64,000 nucleotides of DNA, taken from NCBI RefSeq assembly GCF_029714425.1, contig NZ_CP121668.1, positions 496,001 to 560,000 of the forward strand. The letters run 5' to 3'. The position numbers and the translations under genes were made by a program. The notes under the pieces are model-generated. The model had not been told where the DNA came from, ran no database searches, and saw only the letters and a program-made list of their open reading frames with translations. The DNA is from Bradyrhizobium sp. CB2312 (GTDB lineage: Bacteria > Pseudomonadota > Alphaproteobacteria > Rhizobiales > Xanthobacteraceae). Below are positions 1-8,859 of the stretch, piece by piece (within the stretch, counting starts at the first letter, position 1; each line of letters opens with the position of its first letter).

Positions 1-755
1 CGCGCCTCGAAGAGCTGCCCGCCGACAAGATCGAGTTCTCCAACGGCCGCTACATGGTGCAGTACCGCGAGCAGCTGATGCCGCTGGTGGCGATGGAGAG
101 CGTCACCATCGCTTCGCAAGGCGCCCAGCCGATCCTGGTGTTCGCCGACGATGGCCGCTCCATGGGTCTCGTCGTCGACGAGATCATCGACATCGTCGAG
201 GAACGGCTCAACATCGAGGTCGGCGGCTCCTCCTCCGGCATTCTCGGCTCGGCCGTGATCAAGGGCCAGGCCACCGAGGTGATCGACGTCGGCCACTTCC
301 TGCCGATGGCGTTCGCCGACTGGTTCACCCGCAAGGAGATGAAGCCGTCGATGCACTCGCAGTCGGTGCTGCTGGTCGACGACAGCGCCTTCTTCCGCAA
401 CATGCTGGCGCCCGTCCTGAAAGCCGCCGGCTACCGCGTCCGCACCGCGCCGACCGCGCAGGAGGGCCTTGCGGCACTGCGCGCGCAAAGCTTCGACGTG
501 ATCCTGACCGACATCGAGATGCCCGACATGAACGGGTTCGAGTTCGCGGAAGTGATCCGCTCCGACAACAACCTTGCGGCAACGCCGATCATCGGTCTGT
601 CGGCGCTGGTGTCGCCGGCGGCGATCGAGCGCGGCCGGCAGGCCGGCTTCCACGATTATGTCGCCAAGTTCGACCGTCCCGGCCTGATCGCGGCGCTGAA
701 GGAGCAGACCGCGGGCGCGGCCGGCGCCTCCGAGCTGAGCCGGGCGGCGGCGTAA
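1..755 (+). CDS. cheA: CheA chemotaxis histidine kinase with C-terminal receiver, 3' part
   Basis: This is the end of a chemotaxis sensor kinase whose start lies outside the window; the frame is open from base 3. The visible ~250 residues begin in a CheW-like regulatory domain (residues RLEELPADKIEF onward), the part that docks on CheW and receptors. A receiver domain follows from about nt 350, with VDDS at its start, the phospho-acceptor Asp in TDIEMPDMNG and the Lys in YVAKFD. A CheA with a fused receiver is common in alphaproteobacteria, where the extra domain is thought to act as a phosphate sink. cheW starts 24 bp downstream, so the genes are probably cotranscribed. Confidence 0.93.
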   Translation, partial: RLEELPADKIEFSNGRYMVQYREQLMPLVAMESVTIASQGAQPILVFADDGRSMGLVVDEIIDIVEERLNIEVGGSSSGILGSAVIKGQATEVIDVGHFLPMAFADWFTRKEMKPSMHSQSVLLVDDSAFFRNMLAPVLKAAGYRVRTAPTAQEGLAALRAQSFDVILTDIEMPDMNGFEFAEVIRSDNNLAATPIIGLSALVSPAAIERGRQAGFHDYVAKFDRPGLIAALKEQTAGAAGASELSRAAA

Positions 756-779
756 GACGGCGGATCAGGAGATACGCAG

Positions 780-1253
780 ATGAGCAAGAAGACGCAAATT
801 GGCGAAGGCGCCATGGTCGAATACGTCACCGCGATGATCGGCGGCCAGCTGTTCGGCCTGCCGATCTCGCGCGTCCAGGACGTGTTCATGCCCGAGCGCG
901 TCACCCGCGTGCCGCTGGCCTCGCGCGAGATCGCCGGCGTGTTGAACCTGCGCGGCCGCATCGTCACCGTGATCGACATGCGCGCCCGTCTCGGTCTGCC
1001 CAAGGTCGAGGACGGCAAGGCGCCGATGGCGGTCGGCGTCGACCTTCGCGGCGAATCCTATGGCCTCCTGATCGACCAGATCGGCGAGGTGCTGCGCCTG
1101 CCCGAGGACGGCAAGGAGGAAAACCCCGTCAACCTCGATCCCCGCATGGCCAAGCTCGCCGGCGGCGTCCACCGTCTCGACGGCCAACTCATGGTCGTCC
1201 TCGATGTTGACCGCGTGCTCGAATTGAAGATCGAAGTGCAGATGGCTGCGTGA
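780..1253 (+). CDS. cheW: CheW coupling protein
   Basis: This 157-residue protein is a single CheW domain. Hallmarks are the opening strand EYVTAMIGGQLFGLPI, the segment VPLASREIAGVLNLRGRIVTVID and the later GLLIDQIGEVLRL stretch. CheW bridges chemoreceptors and CheA at the cell pole. An AGGAG sequence lies about 8 bp before the ATG. It sits between cheA and cheY in the same orientation with short gaps, as in a chemotaxis operon. The residues before EYVT form a short unstructured lead. Nothing looks truncated. Confidence 0.95.
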   Translation: MSKKTQIGEGAMVEYVTAMIGGQLFGLPISRVQDVFMPERVTRVPLASREIAGVLNLRGRIVTVIDMRARLGLPKVEDGKAPMAVGVDLRGESYGLLIDQIGEVLRLPEDGKEENPVNLDPRMAKLAGGVHRLDGQLMVVLDVDRVLELKIEVQMAA

Positions 1254-1284
1254 ACCAACGAAACATCGAAGCCGGAGAACCAAA

Positions 1285-1671
1285 ATGAAAACCTGTTTGG
1301 TGGTCGATGATTCCAGCGTCGTGCGCAAGATCGCGCGCCGGATCCTCGAGGGCCTGGAATTCCAAGTCACCGAGGCCGAGGACGGCTCCAAGGCGCTCGA
1401 GATCTGCCAGAAGCAGCTGCCCGATGCGGTGCTGCTCGACTGGAACATGCCCGTGATGGACGGCTTCGAGTTCATGGGCCACATGCGCCGCCTGCCCGGC
1501 GGCGACCAGCCCAAGGTGGTGTTCTGCACCACCGAGAACAACGTGGCTCATATTGCCCAGGCGCTCAGCGGCGGCGCCAACGAGTACATCATGAAGCCCT
1601 TCGACAAAGACATCATCGCCGACAAGTTCGCTGAAGTTGGTTTGATCCCGGTCGGACAAGCCATGGTCTGA
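1285..1671 (+). CDS. cheY: CheY-type single-domain response regulator
   Basis: This 128-residue stand-alone receiver starts with CLVVDDSSVVRK (acidic pair). It carries the phospho-Asp in LLDWNMPVMDG, the Thr in FCTTEN and the conserved Lys in YIMKPFD. It would accept phosphate from CheA and act on the flagellar switch, or serve as a phosphate sink. A GGAG sequence precedes the ATG. It follows cheW by 31 bp and precedes cheR by 60 bp. Assignment as CheY rests on size, motifs and neighbours. Confidence 0.93.
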   Translation: MKTCLVVDDSSVVRKIARRILEGLEFQVTEAEDGSKALEICQKQLPDAVLLDWNMPVMDGFEFMGHMRRLPGGDQPKVVFCTTENNVAHIAQALSGGANEYIMKPFDKDIIADKFAEVGLIPVGQAMV

Positions 1672-1731
1672 GTGTGTCTGGCCTGACGTTCGGGCCAGAG
1701 TGTTCCCAGTACAGCTTCGAAGAGGCTATCC

Positions 1732-2610
1732 GTGACCCCGACCGAGTACGAGTATCTGCGTAAGTTCCTGAAGGACAATTCGGGTCTCGACCTGTCCGCA
1801 GACAAGCAATATTTGATCGAAAGCCGCCTGCTGCCGCTCGCCCGCAAGGTGGGGCTGTCCGGCATCGCCGACCTCGTGCAGAAGCTGCAAGCCGGCTCAC
1901 GCCAGCTGATCACCGACGTGGTCGAAGCCATGACCACCAACGAGACCTTCTTCTTCCGCGACAAGGTCCCGTTCGATCATTTCCGCGACACCATCATGCC
2001 CGAGATCATCAAGGCGCGCGCCGGCAAGCGCAGCGTGCGCATCTGGTGCGCCGCCGGCTCGACCGGGCAGGAGCCGTATTCGCTGGCGATGTGCCTGAAG
2101 GAAATGGGCGCGGCCCTCACCGGCTGGCGTATCGAGATCATCGCGACCGACCTGTCGCAGGAGGTGCTGGAGAAGGCCAAGGCCGGCATCTACAGCCAGT
2201 TCGAGGTGCAGCGCGGCCTGCCGATCCAGATGCTGGTGAAATATTTCAAGCAGACCGGCGAGACCTGGCAGATCAATCCCGAGCTGCGGGCGATGATCCA
2301 GCACCGCCAGCTCAATTTGCTGCACGACTTCGCCCAGCTCGGCACCTTTGACGTCATCTTCTGCCGCAACGTGCTGATCTATTTCGACCAGGACACCAAG
2401 ATCAACATCTTCAACCGCCTGGCGCGCCAGATCGAGCCCGACGGCTTCCTGGTGCTCGGTGCGGCCGAGACCGTGGTCGGACTGACCGATACGTTCAGGC
2501 CGATCCCGGAGCGGCGCGGCCTCTACAAGCCGAACGATCCGCGTGCCGCAGTTGCCAAGCCAGTGCTCCCCGGTGCGGCGCCGCGCATGGCGGTCATGGC
2601 AGGACGATAG
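1732..2610 (+). CDS. cheR: CheR chemoreceptor glutamate methyltransferase
   Basis: CheR uses S-adenosylmethionine to methylate glutamates on chemoreceptors for adaptation. The 292-residue protein has the small N-terminal helical domain (about 1-75) and a Rossmann methyltransferase domain. Visible motifs are NETFFFRD, the SAM-binding RIWCAAGSTGQEPYS and FDVIFCRNVLIYFD. The start is GTG, supported by AGAGG about 7 bp upstream. The C-terminal tail is Ala/Pro-rich and probably disordered. The opposing methylesterase CheB is not next to it, which is unusual for a che operon of this type. Confidence 0.94.
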   Translation: MTPTEYEYLRKFLKDNSGLDLSADKQYLIESRLLPLARKVGLSGIADLVQKLQAGSRQLITDVVEAMTTNETFFFRDKVPFDHFRDTIMPEIIKARAGKRSVRIWCAAGSTGQEPYSLAMCLKEMGAALTGWRIEIIATDLSQEVLEKAKAGIYSQFEVQRGLPIQMLVKYFKQTGETWQINPELRAMIQHRQLNLLHDFAQLGTFDVIFCRNVLIYFDQDTKINIFNRLARQIEPDGFLVLGAAETVVGLTDTFRPIPERRGLYKPNDPRAAVAKPVLPGAAPRMAVMAGR

Positions 2611-2612
2611 GC

Positions 2613-2930
2613 ATGGCCGAGGATGGCAAGGGCACCGAACGCGTGACGTTCAGTCGCGGCTATGATGTCTGCATCATGGCCATCGACGGCACCTGGCGCC
2701 GCGACTGCAAGCTCAATGCGATCTCCGACACCGACGCCATCCTCACGGTGGAAGGCTCGATCCAGGGATTGAACCTGAAGGAGTTCTTCCTGCTGCTGTC
2801 GTCCACCGGCCTTGCCTACCGCCGCTGCGAGCTGGTGCGGGTCAACGGCGCCGAGATGGACATCCAGTTCCTGCGCGGCAAGAACCGGAAGAAGCGCGGC
2901 GCCGCCGGCGGCCACGACGCGGCGGCCTGA
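2613..2930 (+). CDS. Small PilZ-like domain protein
   Basis: This 105-residue cytoplasmic protein follows the cheR stop by 2 bp and so is translated from the same transcript; AGGA precedes the ATG. Its order of strands (RVTFSRGYDVCIMAIDGTWRR, then ILTVEG, then RRCELVRVNGAEMDIQFL) resembles short alphaproteobacterial PilZ-domain proteins. The canonical RxxxR and DxSxxG c-di-GMP motifs are not clear, so it may not bind the nucleotide. The tail is basic then Gly/Ala-rich. Its position suggests a motility role. The family call is by pattern only. Confidence 0.6.
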   Translation: MAEDGKGTERVTFSRGYDVCIMAIDGTWRRDCKLNAISDTDAILTVEGSIQGLNLKEFFLLLSSTGLAYRRCELVRVNGAEMDIQFLRGKNRKKRGAAGGHDAAA

Positions 2931-3078
2931 TCGGCAGCGCGCCTGCGCAGGACTGCGCGCTTTCCGCGACGTTGCTTTATATTTGCTGAAACATCCGGAA
3001 GAATTTGCCGCGGCGGTTTTACGTCGCCTAAGCGCGAACCGTGTATCCATTGCCGGTCTCAATCTCAGGAATACGGCA

Positions 3079-3582
3079 ATGCCCAGAAGTTCCCTCTCCC
3101 CTGTCACGTCCAACCTGCCCGACGTCGCCGAGCGGCGTGCGCTCCAGCTGCTGGTGGTCGACGACGACGCCACGCAGCGCAGCCTGATCACGGTCGCGGC
3201 CAAGCAGGCCGGCCACGAAGTCACCGTGGCGCCGTCCGTGGCGGAAGCCATCGAGAAGCTCCGCGCCGCGCGCTTCGACTGCGTGACGCTCGACCTCGTG
3301 CTGGAGGACGGCGACGGCATCGACGTGCTGCGCGAGATGGCGGAGGCGAAATTCGCCGGTGCCGTGATCGTCATCAGCGGCATGGACGGCAAGCGCCGCA
3401 GCGCCGCCCGCAGCTTCGCCCGCTCCGTGGGGATCGAGCTCCAGAGCCTGCCAAAGCCGCTGGACCTCGCGGCCCTGCGCATCAGCCTCGCCAATCTCGG
3501 CAAGACCGCGATGGGCCTGCCGGCGATTCACACTTGGGGTGGTGTCGCCACCGACGCGATCGTGGAACGGCACCGCGCCTGA
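3079..3582 (+). CDS. Single-domain response regulator with N- and C-terminal extensions
   Basis: This 167-residue protein has a receiver at about residues 20-140: LLVVDDDATQRS, the phospho-Asp in CVTLDLVLEDGDG, the switch Ser in VISG and the Lys in LPKPLD. No output domain follows, only about 30 residues ending VERHRA. The ATG at 3079 has AGGA at good spacing, so it is preferred to earlier in-frame codons. It lies 148 bp after the PilZ-like gene on the same strand, so it may be the last gene of the che transcript or have its own promoter. Its partner kinase is not evident. Confidence 0.85.
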   Translation: MPRSSLSPVTSNLPDVAERRALQLLVVDDDATQRSLITVAAKQAGHEVTVAPSVAEAIEKLRAARFDCVTLDLVLEDGDGIDVLREMAEAKFAGAVIVISGMDGKRRSAARSFARSVGIELQSLPKPLDLAALRISLANLGKTAMGLPAIHTWGGVATDAIVERHRA

Positions 3583-3601
3583 GGCGCGGAGCTGCCATGC
3601 G

Positions 3602-3630
3602 ATCAGCCGCGGCAGGTCAGCCGCGCTGAT
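3602..3630. terminator. Possible bidirectional terminator hairpin
   Basis: An inverted repeat (ATCAG and CGCGG pairing with CCGCG and CTGAT around an 8-base loop) lies between the convergent genes ending at 3582 and 3637. There is no clear T run, so the call rests on the hairpin and its convergent position. Confidence 0.4.
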
Positions 3631-3636
3631 TGCGAC

Positions 3637-3927
3637 TTACGCTGCGCCGCCAGATTCCGACAATTGCTGCAGGGCGTGGCTGAGCTCCGCCCGGCAGGCG
3701 TTGAGGGCGGCGCTCGCGGTGGCATAACGCGGCGTCACGTCGTCGAGCACGACGATCTCGGTGGAACCCGCGGTAGCGCTATCGTCTTCGTCCTCCATCG
3801 CCGCGTCGATCAGACGCATGCTGATCTCGATGCGCGCGATCAGAGAGCGAAGTTCGGCTGCGATCAACTGACGGCTGTCAGTATCGGCCATCGCGGCGAG
3901 CGGGGGTATGCCGGCGTAATTTAGCAT
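3637..3927 (-). CDS. Small conserved-looking protein of unknown function
   Basis: This 96-residue protein is mostly helical, with a heptad-like stretch (ELRSLIARIEISMRLIDAAM), an acidic patch and a second helix ending in HALQQLSESG. No enzyme motif or signal peptide is visible. The ATG at 3927 is chosen because GGAGA lies about 7 bp upstream; an earlier in-frame ATG lacks such a site. It converges with the response regulator gene ending at 3582. It could be a small coiled-coil partner, but no function can be assigned. Confidence 0.6.
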   Translation of the reverse strand: MLNYAGIPPLAAMADTDSRQLIAAELRSLIARIEISMRLIDAAMEDEDDSATAGSTEIVVLDDVTPRYATASAALNACRAELSHALQQLSESGGAA

Positions 3928-4077
3928 GGATATTCTCCGTACCCCGCAATTAGACACCCTGCCGCTACTTGTGCGTTAAGTCCATGTCCCGTACAAATAC
4001 GGGTGGGCCGAATCCGCGCCGAACGCCATAACGGGATGGCGCGGACGCGAGTCCTTCATGCCAACTGGATGTGGCAC

Positions 4078-4713
4078 ATGGCCGAACAAAGCTCTCGCGG
4101 TGAAATCTTCGTGGTCGACGATGACCCTGCCGTTCGCGACACCTTGTCGATGGTGTTGAAGGCGGCGGGCTATGAGGTGATCTGTTTTGCGGACGGCGCT
4201 GCTCTGCTCTCCGTCGCGCGAACCCGCACACCGGCTGCGATCCTGCTCGACGTGCACATTCCCGGAAAGTCGGGTCTCGACATCCTGAAGGAGCTGCATG
4301 GCGAGGACTATCCGGCACCGATCTTCATGATCTCCGGGCAGGGCGACATCACCATGGCGGTGGGCGCCATCAAGAGCGGCGCGCTCGACTTCATCGAGAA
4401 GCCGTTCCGCGGCAGCGAGATCGTCGGCCGGCTCGACGAGGCGATCGGGGCCTATGCGCGCAGGCAGGCGGAAAACGCCTCGCCGAAATTCGGCTCGCTG
4501 CATTTCCCCGGACGCGAGCCGTTGACGCGCAGGGAGCGCGAGGTGCTGGAGCAGTTCGCCTCCGGTGCGTCCAACAAGGAAGCCGGCCGCACGCTCGGCA
4601 TCAGCCCGCGCACCATCGAGGACCATCGCGCCAACATCATGAAGAAGCTCGGCGCGCGCAACGCCGCCGACCTGATCCGCATCGTGATGACCGCGGCCCA
4701 GCGCGCGTCGTAG
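4078..4713 (+). CDS. FixJ/NarL-like response regulator
   Basis: The receiver (about residues 8-120) shows IFVVDDDPAVRD, the phospho-Asp in ILLDVHIPGKSG, the Ser in MISGQGD and the Lys in FIEKPF. A LuxR-type helix-turn-helix follows (LTRREREVLEQFASG, then KEAGRTLGISPRTIEDHRANIMKKL). This FixJ-like layout marks a DNA-binding transcription factor activated by phosphorylation. The start is uncertain: in-frame ATGs lie at 4003 (minimal context), 4036, 4069 and 4078, and I take the last because the receiver starts just after it. The hybrid kinase encoded downstream on the other strand is a possible but unproven partner. Confidence 0.87.
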   Translation: MAEQSSRGEIFVVDDDPAVRDTLSMVLKAAGYEVICFADGAALLSVARTRTPAAILLDVHIPGKSGLDILKELHGEDYPAPIFMISGQGDITMAVGAIKSGALDFIEKPFRGSEIVGRLDEAIGAYARRQAENASPKFGSLHFPGREPLTRREREVLEQFASGASNKEAGRTLGISPRTIEDHRANIMKKLGARNAADLIRIVMTAAQRAS

Positions 4714-4719
4714 AATGGT

Positions 4720-4856
4720 CTCGTGCCCCGGACGCGGTGCATCATGAAATGATGCACCGCTGAGCCGGGGCCCATCTCTCCGATCTCCGCGCTGGATCGT
4801 TCTGGGTCCCGGCTCTGCACGGCAGCGCTGCGCGCTCAGTGCGTCCGGGACACGAG
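4720..4856. repeat. Palindromic intergenic repeat, family R6
   Basis: The element is bounded by near-perfect 15-base inverted arms (CTCGTGCCCCGGACG and its complement near 4842-4856, 14 of 15 pairing), with a second inner hairpin around GGTGCATCATGAAATGATGC. It fills the gap between convergent genes and may act as a terminator or RNA hairpin. Only one copy was recognised here. Confidence 0.7.
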
Positions 4857-4865
4857 AGCGTGGCA

Positions 4866-7800
4866 TCACCCGTTCAGCGCCTTGCGGATCATCCGCGCGA
4901 GGTCCGATTTGCGGTAGGGCTTCGCCAGCAGCAGCACGCCCAAATCCAGCCGGCCGTGATGGATGATCGCGTTCTCGGTATAGCCTGATGTGTAGACCAC
5001 TTTCAGATCGGGACGCGTCTTCGTCAGCTCGTCGGCGAGCTGCCGTCCGTTCATCTTGCCGGGCATGATGACGTCGGTGAAGAGCAGATCGAACGGCTTG
5101 CCGGCGGCGACGATCGCGAGCGCCTCGGCGGCATTCGCGGCCTGCAGGGTGACGTAACCCAGCGAATGCAGCTGCGCCAGCACGTAGTCGCGCACCAGCC
5201 GGTCGTCCTCAACCACGAGGATCGTCTCGTGTCCGCCCTCGATCGTCGCCGGCGTCACACCCTCGCCGACCACCGTCGGCGTCTTGCCGGGCGGCAGGTA
5301 CATCTTGATCGTGGTGCCGTGGCCTTCCTCGCTGTAGATCTTGATGTGTCCCGCGGACTGCTTGATGAAGCCGTAGACCATCGAAAGCCCGAGCCCGGTG
5401 CCCTTGCCCGGTCCCTTCGAGGTGAAGAACGGGTCGAACACCTTCGCCAGCATGCTCGCCGGAATGCCGGTGCCGGTGTCGCTCACGGCGATCAGCACGT
5501 AATGCCCGGGCCTGACATCGTTGACGCTGCCATAGACCTCGTCGAGATAGGCGGCGCCCGTCTCCACGATCAGCTTGCCGCCGCCGGGCATGGCGTCGCG
5601 GGCGTTGAGCGCGAGGTTGAGGATCGCGGTGGTGAGCTGGTTGGGATCGACGATCGCGACGCAGTTCTCGTCCTCGAACACCGATTCGATCTGGATCTGC
5701 TCGCCCAGGGTCGGCCGCAACAGCTTTGCGGTGTCGATGATCAGCGAATTGATGTCGATCTCGCGCGGCTGCAGCGGCTGCTTGCGCGCGAAGGCGAGCA
5801 GATGCTGGGTCAGCTCGGCGCCACGCGCGGCGGCCTCGTCGATCATCTTGGTGATGGCCGCGAGCTGCGGCTCCTTCTCGACCGCCTCCGCCAGGATCTC
5901 GATCGTCCCGGTGATGACGGTGAGGATGTTGTTGAAGTCGTGCGCGACGCCGCCGGTGAGCTGGCCGACCGCCTCCATCTTGTCGGCGTGGCGGATGCGC
6001 TCCTCGGCCGCGATCTTGTCGGTGAGGTCGCGGTAGAACACGTTGAACAGCAGGCCCTCGCGGCGCTTCAGCGCGGTGACGCTCAGCTCGGCCTTGAATT
6101 CCTTGCCGTCGCGCCGCCGGCACATGAGCTCGCGGCGGCGGTTCAGCGTCCTGCCGTCTTCCTCTTCGAGGAAACGCTGCAGGCCGGCCCTGACCCGATC
6201 GCGTTCGCTCTCGGCCACGATCAGGTCGATCGTGCTCTTGCCGAGCACCTCGTCGCGACGCCAGCCGAACAGCTGTTCTGCCTGCGAGTTCCAGTTCAGG
6301 ATCCGGCCGGCGTCGTCGGTCTGGACGAAGGCATCGAGCGCGGTCTCGACGATGTTGCGGGCGAGCCGTTCGCTCTCCCGCAGGGATTCCTGCGCGAGCC
6401 TTGCCTCCGTCATGTCGCGCCCGACGAAGAAGAAGCGGTGCGCCTGCTCGGACCAGCTGCCGAGCCATGACAGCCAGACCTCGTGCCCGTTCTTGTGGAA
6501 GCAGCGGGTGTCGTCGAGCTTGGGGCGCTCGCCGCGCCGCAGCGCGCGCATCTGCGCGCGGGAATGCTCGAGATGATCAGGGTGAACGAAATCGGCGCCG
6601 CTGCGGCCGATCATCTCGCCCGGCCGGTAGCCGAGAATGGTCTCGCTGCTCGGGCTGATCTGCGCGACATGGCCGTGTGCGTCCATGATCATGATCAGAT
6701 CCTGCGAGGTGTCGAAGATCTGGCGGCGCTCCTCGAGCTGTTGCTGGAGCACCCGCTCGGCCCGCCGCGCCTCGGTGAGGCTGCGCGCACTCCCGGAGGC
6801 GCCGACGATCTCGCCCGAAGGTCCCCTGATCGGCGAGAGGCCGAGCGAGATCTCGACCGGCGTGCCGTCCTTGCGCAGGCGCACCGTCTCGAAGCGCTCG
6901 ATCGGCTCGCCGCTCGCGATCCGCCGCAGATAGTCCTTGCCTTGCTCGCGGCGGTCGGGCGGGACAATGATGGAGGTGGGCTGGCCGATCGCCTCGTCCG
7001 CCGAATAGCCATAGAGGCGTTCTGCCGCCGGATTCCAGCCGGTGATGATGGCCGCGAGCGTCTGCATCACGATCGCATCGTCGGACGATTCGACCGCGGC
7101 GCTGAACAATTGCTCGCGCGCCGCATGATGGCTGCGTGCGGCCTCGGTACGGCGATGCTCGCGGACCTCGCGCTCGAGCGCGGCTGTTTTCGCCCTGGTC
7201 TCCTCGACCATCTGGGCAAAGGCGCGCGCCAGCACGCCGGTCTCGCCGCTGGCGTCGACCGGAATGTCCGCCGGCCGTCCGCTGCCGATGGCCTCCACCG
7301 CCGCGGTCAGGCGGCCGATCGGGCGGGTCAATGACCGCGCCAGCAGCACCGCGAGTGCAGCCGCGGCGAGGACGGCGAGCAGGCCGACGAGCAGGGACGT
7401 TTTTTGAATGGCGGCCGGCACGCGGCCGAACACGGCCGGGGGAACGGTCACGATGATTGCGATCCACTCCTTGCCTGCAAGCAGCGCCGGCGCGAGCGCC
7501 GCGCCGCTTGGCCGGCCCGCTGCGTTGGTCGTGAGGTGCGTCGACACGTCAGGCGTGCCGGCCGCGGTCGAAAAAAACGGAAAATCATTGCGCCAGTTGG
7601 TGGGATGGCCATGCAACGAGCCGAACTCCCGCGTGCGATCGGGATGGACGAGATAGTCGCCACGCGAATTCACGACATAGATTTCCCCTCCCGAGCTCGT
7701 CGTCGCGCGGACGCGCTCGAGTGCCGGACGCATGTCGATATTGGCGACGATGATACCGAACGGCTTGCCCTCCGGCGTGAACAGCGGTGTCGCGACCCGC

Positions 7801-8462
7801 AGGGTCGGAATGTGCAGGTCCGTGGTCCCGCCCTGACGGGTCGCGAGGTCAATCGGCGACACGTAAATCTCGCCCGGCGCGAGCTTGATCGTTTCCTGGA
7901 AGTAGGCTCGGTCGGTCTTGTGCGCCAGCTCGCTGTCGGGGACGATCCGTGCTGCGCCATTCGGGCCCGAGCGATCGACCCGGACCAGCTCGCGCTGGTC
8001 GTCGTCAAGGCCGATGATTCGAAACTGGCCGTAGCTGGGCTTGGCCTCGATCTCGGCCACGAGCCGCGTCGCGATGCGCTCGCGCCAGATCTGCTCCGAG
8101 ACGCCGTCAAATGCATCAGTTCCGCCGCCGATATGCGCGCGGATCAGACCGTTGATTGCCGCGGCGGAGCGATAGCCGATCAGATCGCCGCGAACGCCGG
8201 AAACGTAGGATTCGAGATTGGTCGCCAGCAGGCGCGACTGGGCTTCGACCCGCTCCAGCACGCGCGGAATGACGGCTTGCGTGATGTTGCGATAGCCGAG
8301 CCAGCCGACTGCGGCCACCGTCACCGCCACCAGCAGGATCATCGTGATGGCCAGCCGCGTCGCCAGCGTCATGGGGATGTTCGCTGGACTTCCCGTTTGG
8401 CGGCGCTTGTTCTGGACTGGAGCCGAGGAGGCGCCCTCGTCATCGCTGGCCGGAGCTGACAT
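4866..8462 (-). CDS. Hybrid sensor histidine kinase: Cache-HAMP-PAS3-HisKA-HATPase-REC
   Basis: This is a 1198-residue membrane sensor kinase. In order: TM1 (about 33-55), a periplasmic double-Cache-like sensor (about 60-345), TM2 (about 355-377), HAMP (378-430), three PAS domains (about 450-565, 575-690, 695-815), HisKA with the phospho-His at H841 in GGVAHDFNN, an HATPase_c domain with GTGIPASML and GKGTGLGLSMVYG, and a C-terminal receiver with FTDVIMPG. The HDFNN H-box and attached receiver are typical of orphan alphaproteobacterial hybrid kinases. AGAGG precedes the ATG. The gene start overlaps the end of the upstream response regulator by 23 bp, so the two are translationally linked and probably partners. 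The ligand is unknown. Confidence 0.93.
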   Translation of the reverse strand: MSAPASDDEGASSAPVQNKRRQTGSPANIPMTLATRLAITMILLVAVTVAAVGWLGYRNITQAVIPRVLERVEAQSRLLATNLESYVSGVRGDLIGYRSAAAINGLIRAHIGGGTDAFDGVSEQIWRERIATRLVAEIEAKPSYGQFRIIGLDDDQRELVRVDRSGPNGAARIVPDSELAHKTDRAYFQETIKLAPGEIYVSPIDLATRQGGTTDLHIPTLRVATPLFTPEGKPFGIIVANIDMRPALERVRATTSSGGEIYVVNSRGDYLVHPDRTREFGSLHGHPTNWRNDFPFFSTAAGTPDVSTHLTTNAAGRPSGAALAPALLAGKEWIAIIVTVPPAVFGRVPAAIQKTSLLVGLLAVLAAAALAVLLARSLTRPIGRLTAAVEAIGSGRPADIPVDASGETGVLARAFAQMVEETRAKTAALEREVREHRRTEAARSHHAAREQLFSAAVESSDDAIVMQTLAAIITGWNPAAERLYGYSADEAIGQPTSIIVPPDRREQGKDYLRRIASGEPIERFETVRLRKDGTPVEISLGLSPIRGPSGEIVGASGSARSLTEARRAERVLQQQLEERRQIFDTSQDLIMIMDAHGHVAQISPSSETILGYRPGEMIGRSGADFVHPDHLEHSRAQMRALRRGERPKLDDTRCFHKNGHEVWLSWLGSWSEQAHRFFFVGRDMTEARLAQESLRESERLARNIVETALDAFVQTDDAGRILNWNSQAEQLFGWRRDEVLGKSTIDLIVAESERDRVRAGLQRFLEEEDGRTLNRRRELMCRRRDGKEFKAELSVTALKRREGLLFNVFYRDLTDKIAAEERIRHADKMEAVGQLTGGVAHDFNNILTVITGTIEILAEAVEKEPQLAAITKMIDEAAARGAELTQHLLAFARKQPLQPREIDINSLIIDTAKLLRPTLGEQIQIESVFEDENCVAIVDPNQLTTAILNLALNARDAMPGGGKLIVETGAAYLDEVYGSVNDVRPGHYVLIAVSDTGTGIPASMLAKVFDPFFTSKGPGKGTGLGLSMVYGFIKQSAGHIKIYSEEGHGTTIKMYLPPGKTPTVVGEGVTPATIEGGHETILVVEDDRLVRDYVLAQLHSLGYVTLQAANAAEALAIVAAGKPFDLLFTDVIMPGKMNGRQLADELTKTRPDLKVVYTSGYTENAIIHHGRLDLGVLLLAKPYRKSDLARMIRKALNG

Positions 8463-8859
8463 CGGACCTCTCCGGCAGAGCCGCCTTCAGGCAGCCATCG
8501 ACCGCGGCGAGCAGGGCGCCGGGCCCGAACGGCTTTTGCAGGCTCGCCGCCGCGCCGAGCTTGATCGCCATCTTCAGGAAATCCGGCTCCGCATAGGCGT
8601 CCGGCGTGGCGGAACGGCCGGAGATCACGATGATCGGAACGGCCCGCCGCTGTGCCCGGATGTGGCGCATCGTCTCCAGCCCGTCCATCCCGGGCATGAA
8701 GATGTCCAGAAACAGCAGGTCGAATGCACTGGCTCCGAATAGGGAAAGCCCCTTGCGGCCGTCGCCGGCGACCGTCACGTGATGCCCGGCCCTCTCCAGG
8801 AGCAGCCGGATTGTGATCTGCACGGCGGGGTCGTCATCCACGATCAGGATGTTGGCCAC
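8440..8859 (-). CDS. Single-domain response regulator
   Basis: This 139-residue receiver-only protein has ILIVDDDPAV, the phospho-Asp in LLFLDIFMPGMDG, the Ser in VISGRS and the Lys in SLQKPFG. The start is GTG, supported by GGAGG about 9 bp upstream. It overlaps the hybrid kinase gene by 23 bp and comes first in that two-gene operon, so it is the best candidate to exchange phosphate with that kinase. The last ten residues look disordered. Confidence 0.9.
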   Translation of the reverse strand: MANILIVDDDPAVQITIRLLLERAGHHVTVAGDGRKGLSLFGASAFDLLFLDIFMPGMDGLETMRHIRAQRRAVPIIVISGRSATPDAYAEPDFLKMAIKLGAAASLQKPFGPGALLAAVDGCLKAALPERSDVSSGQR

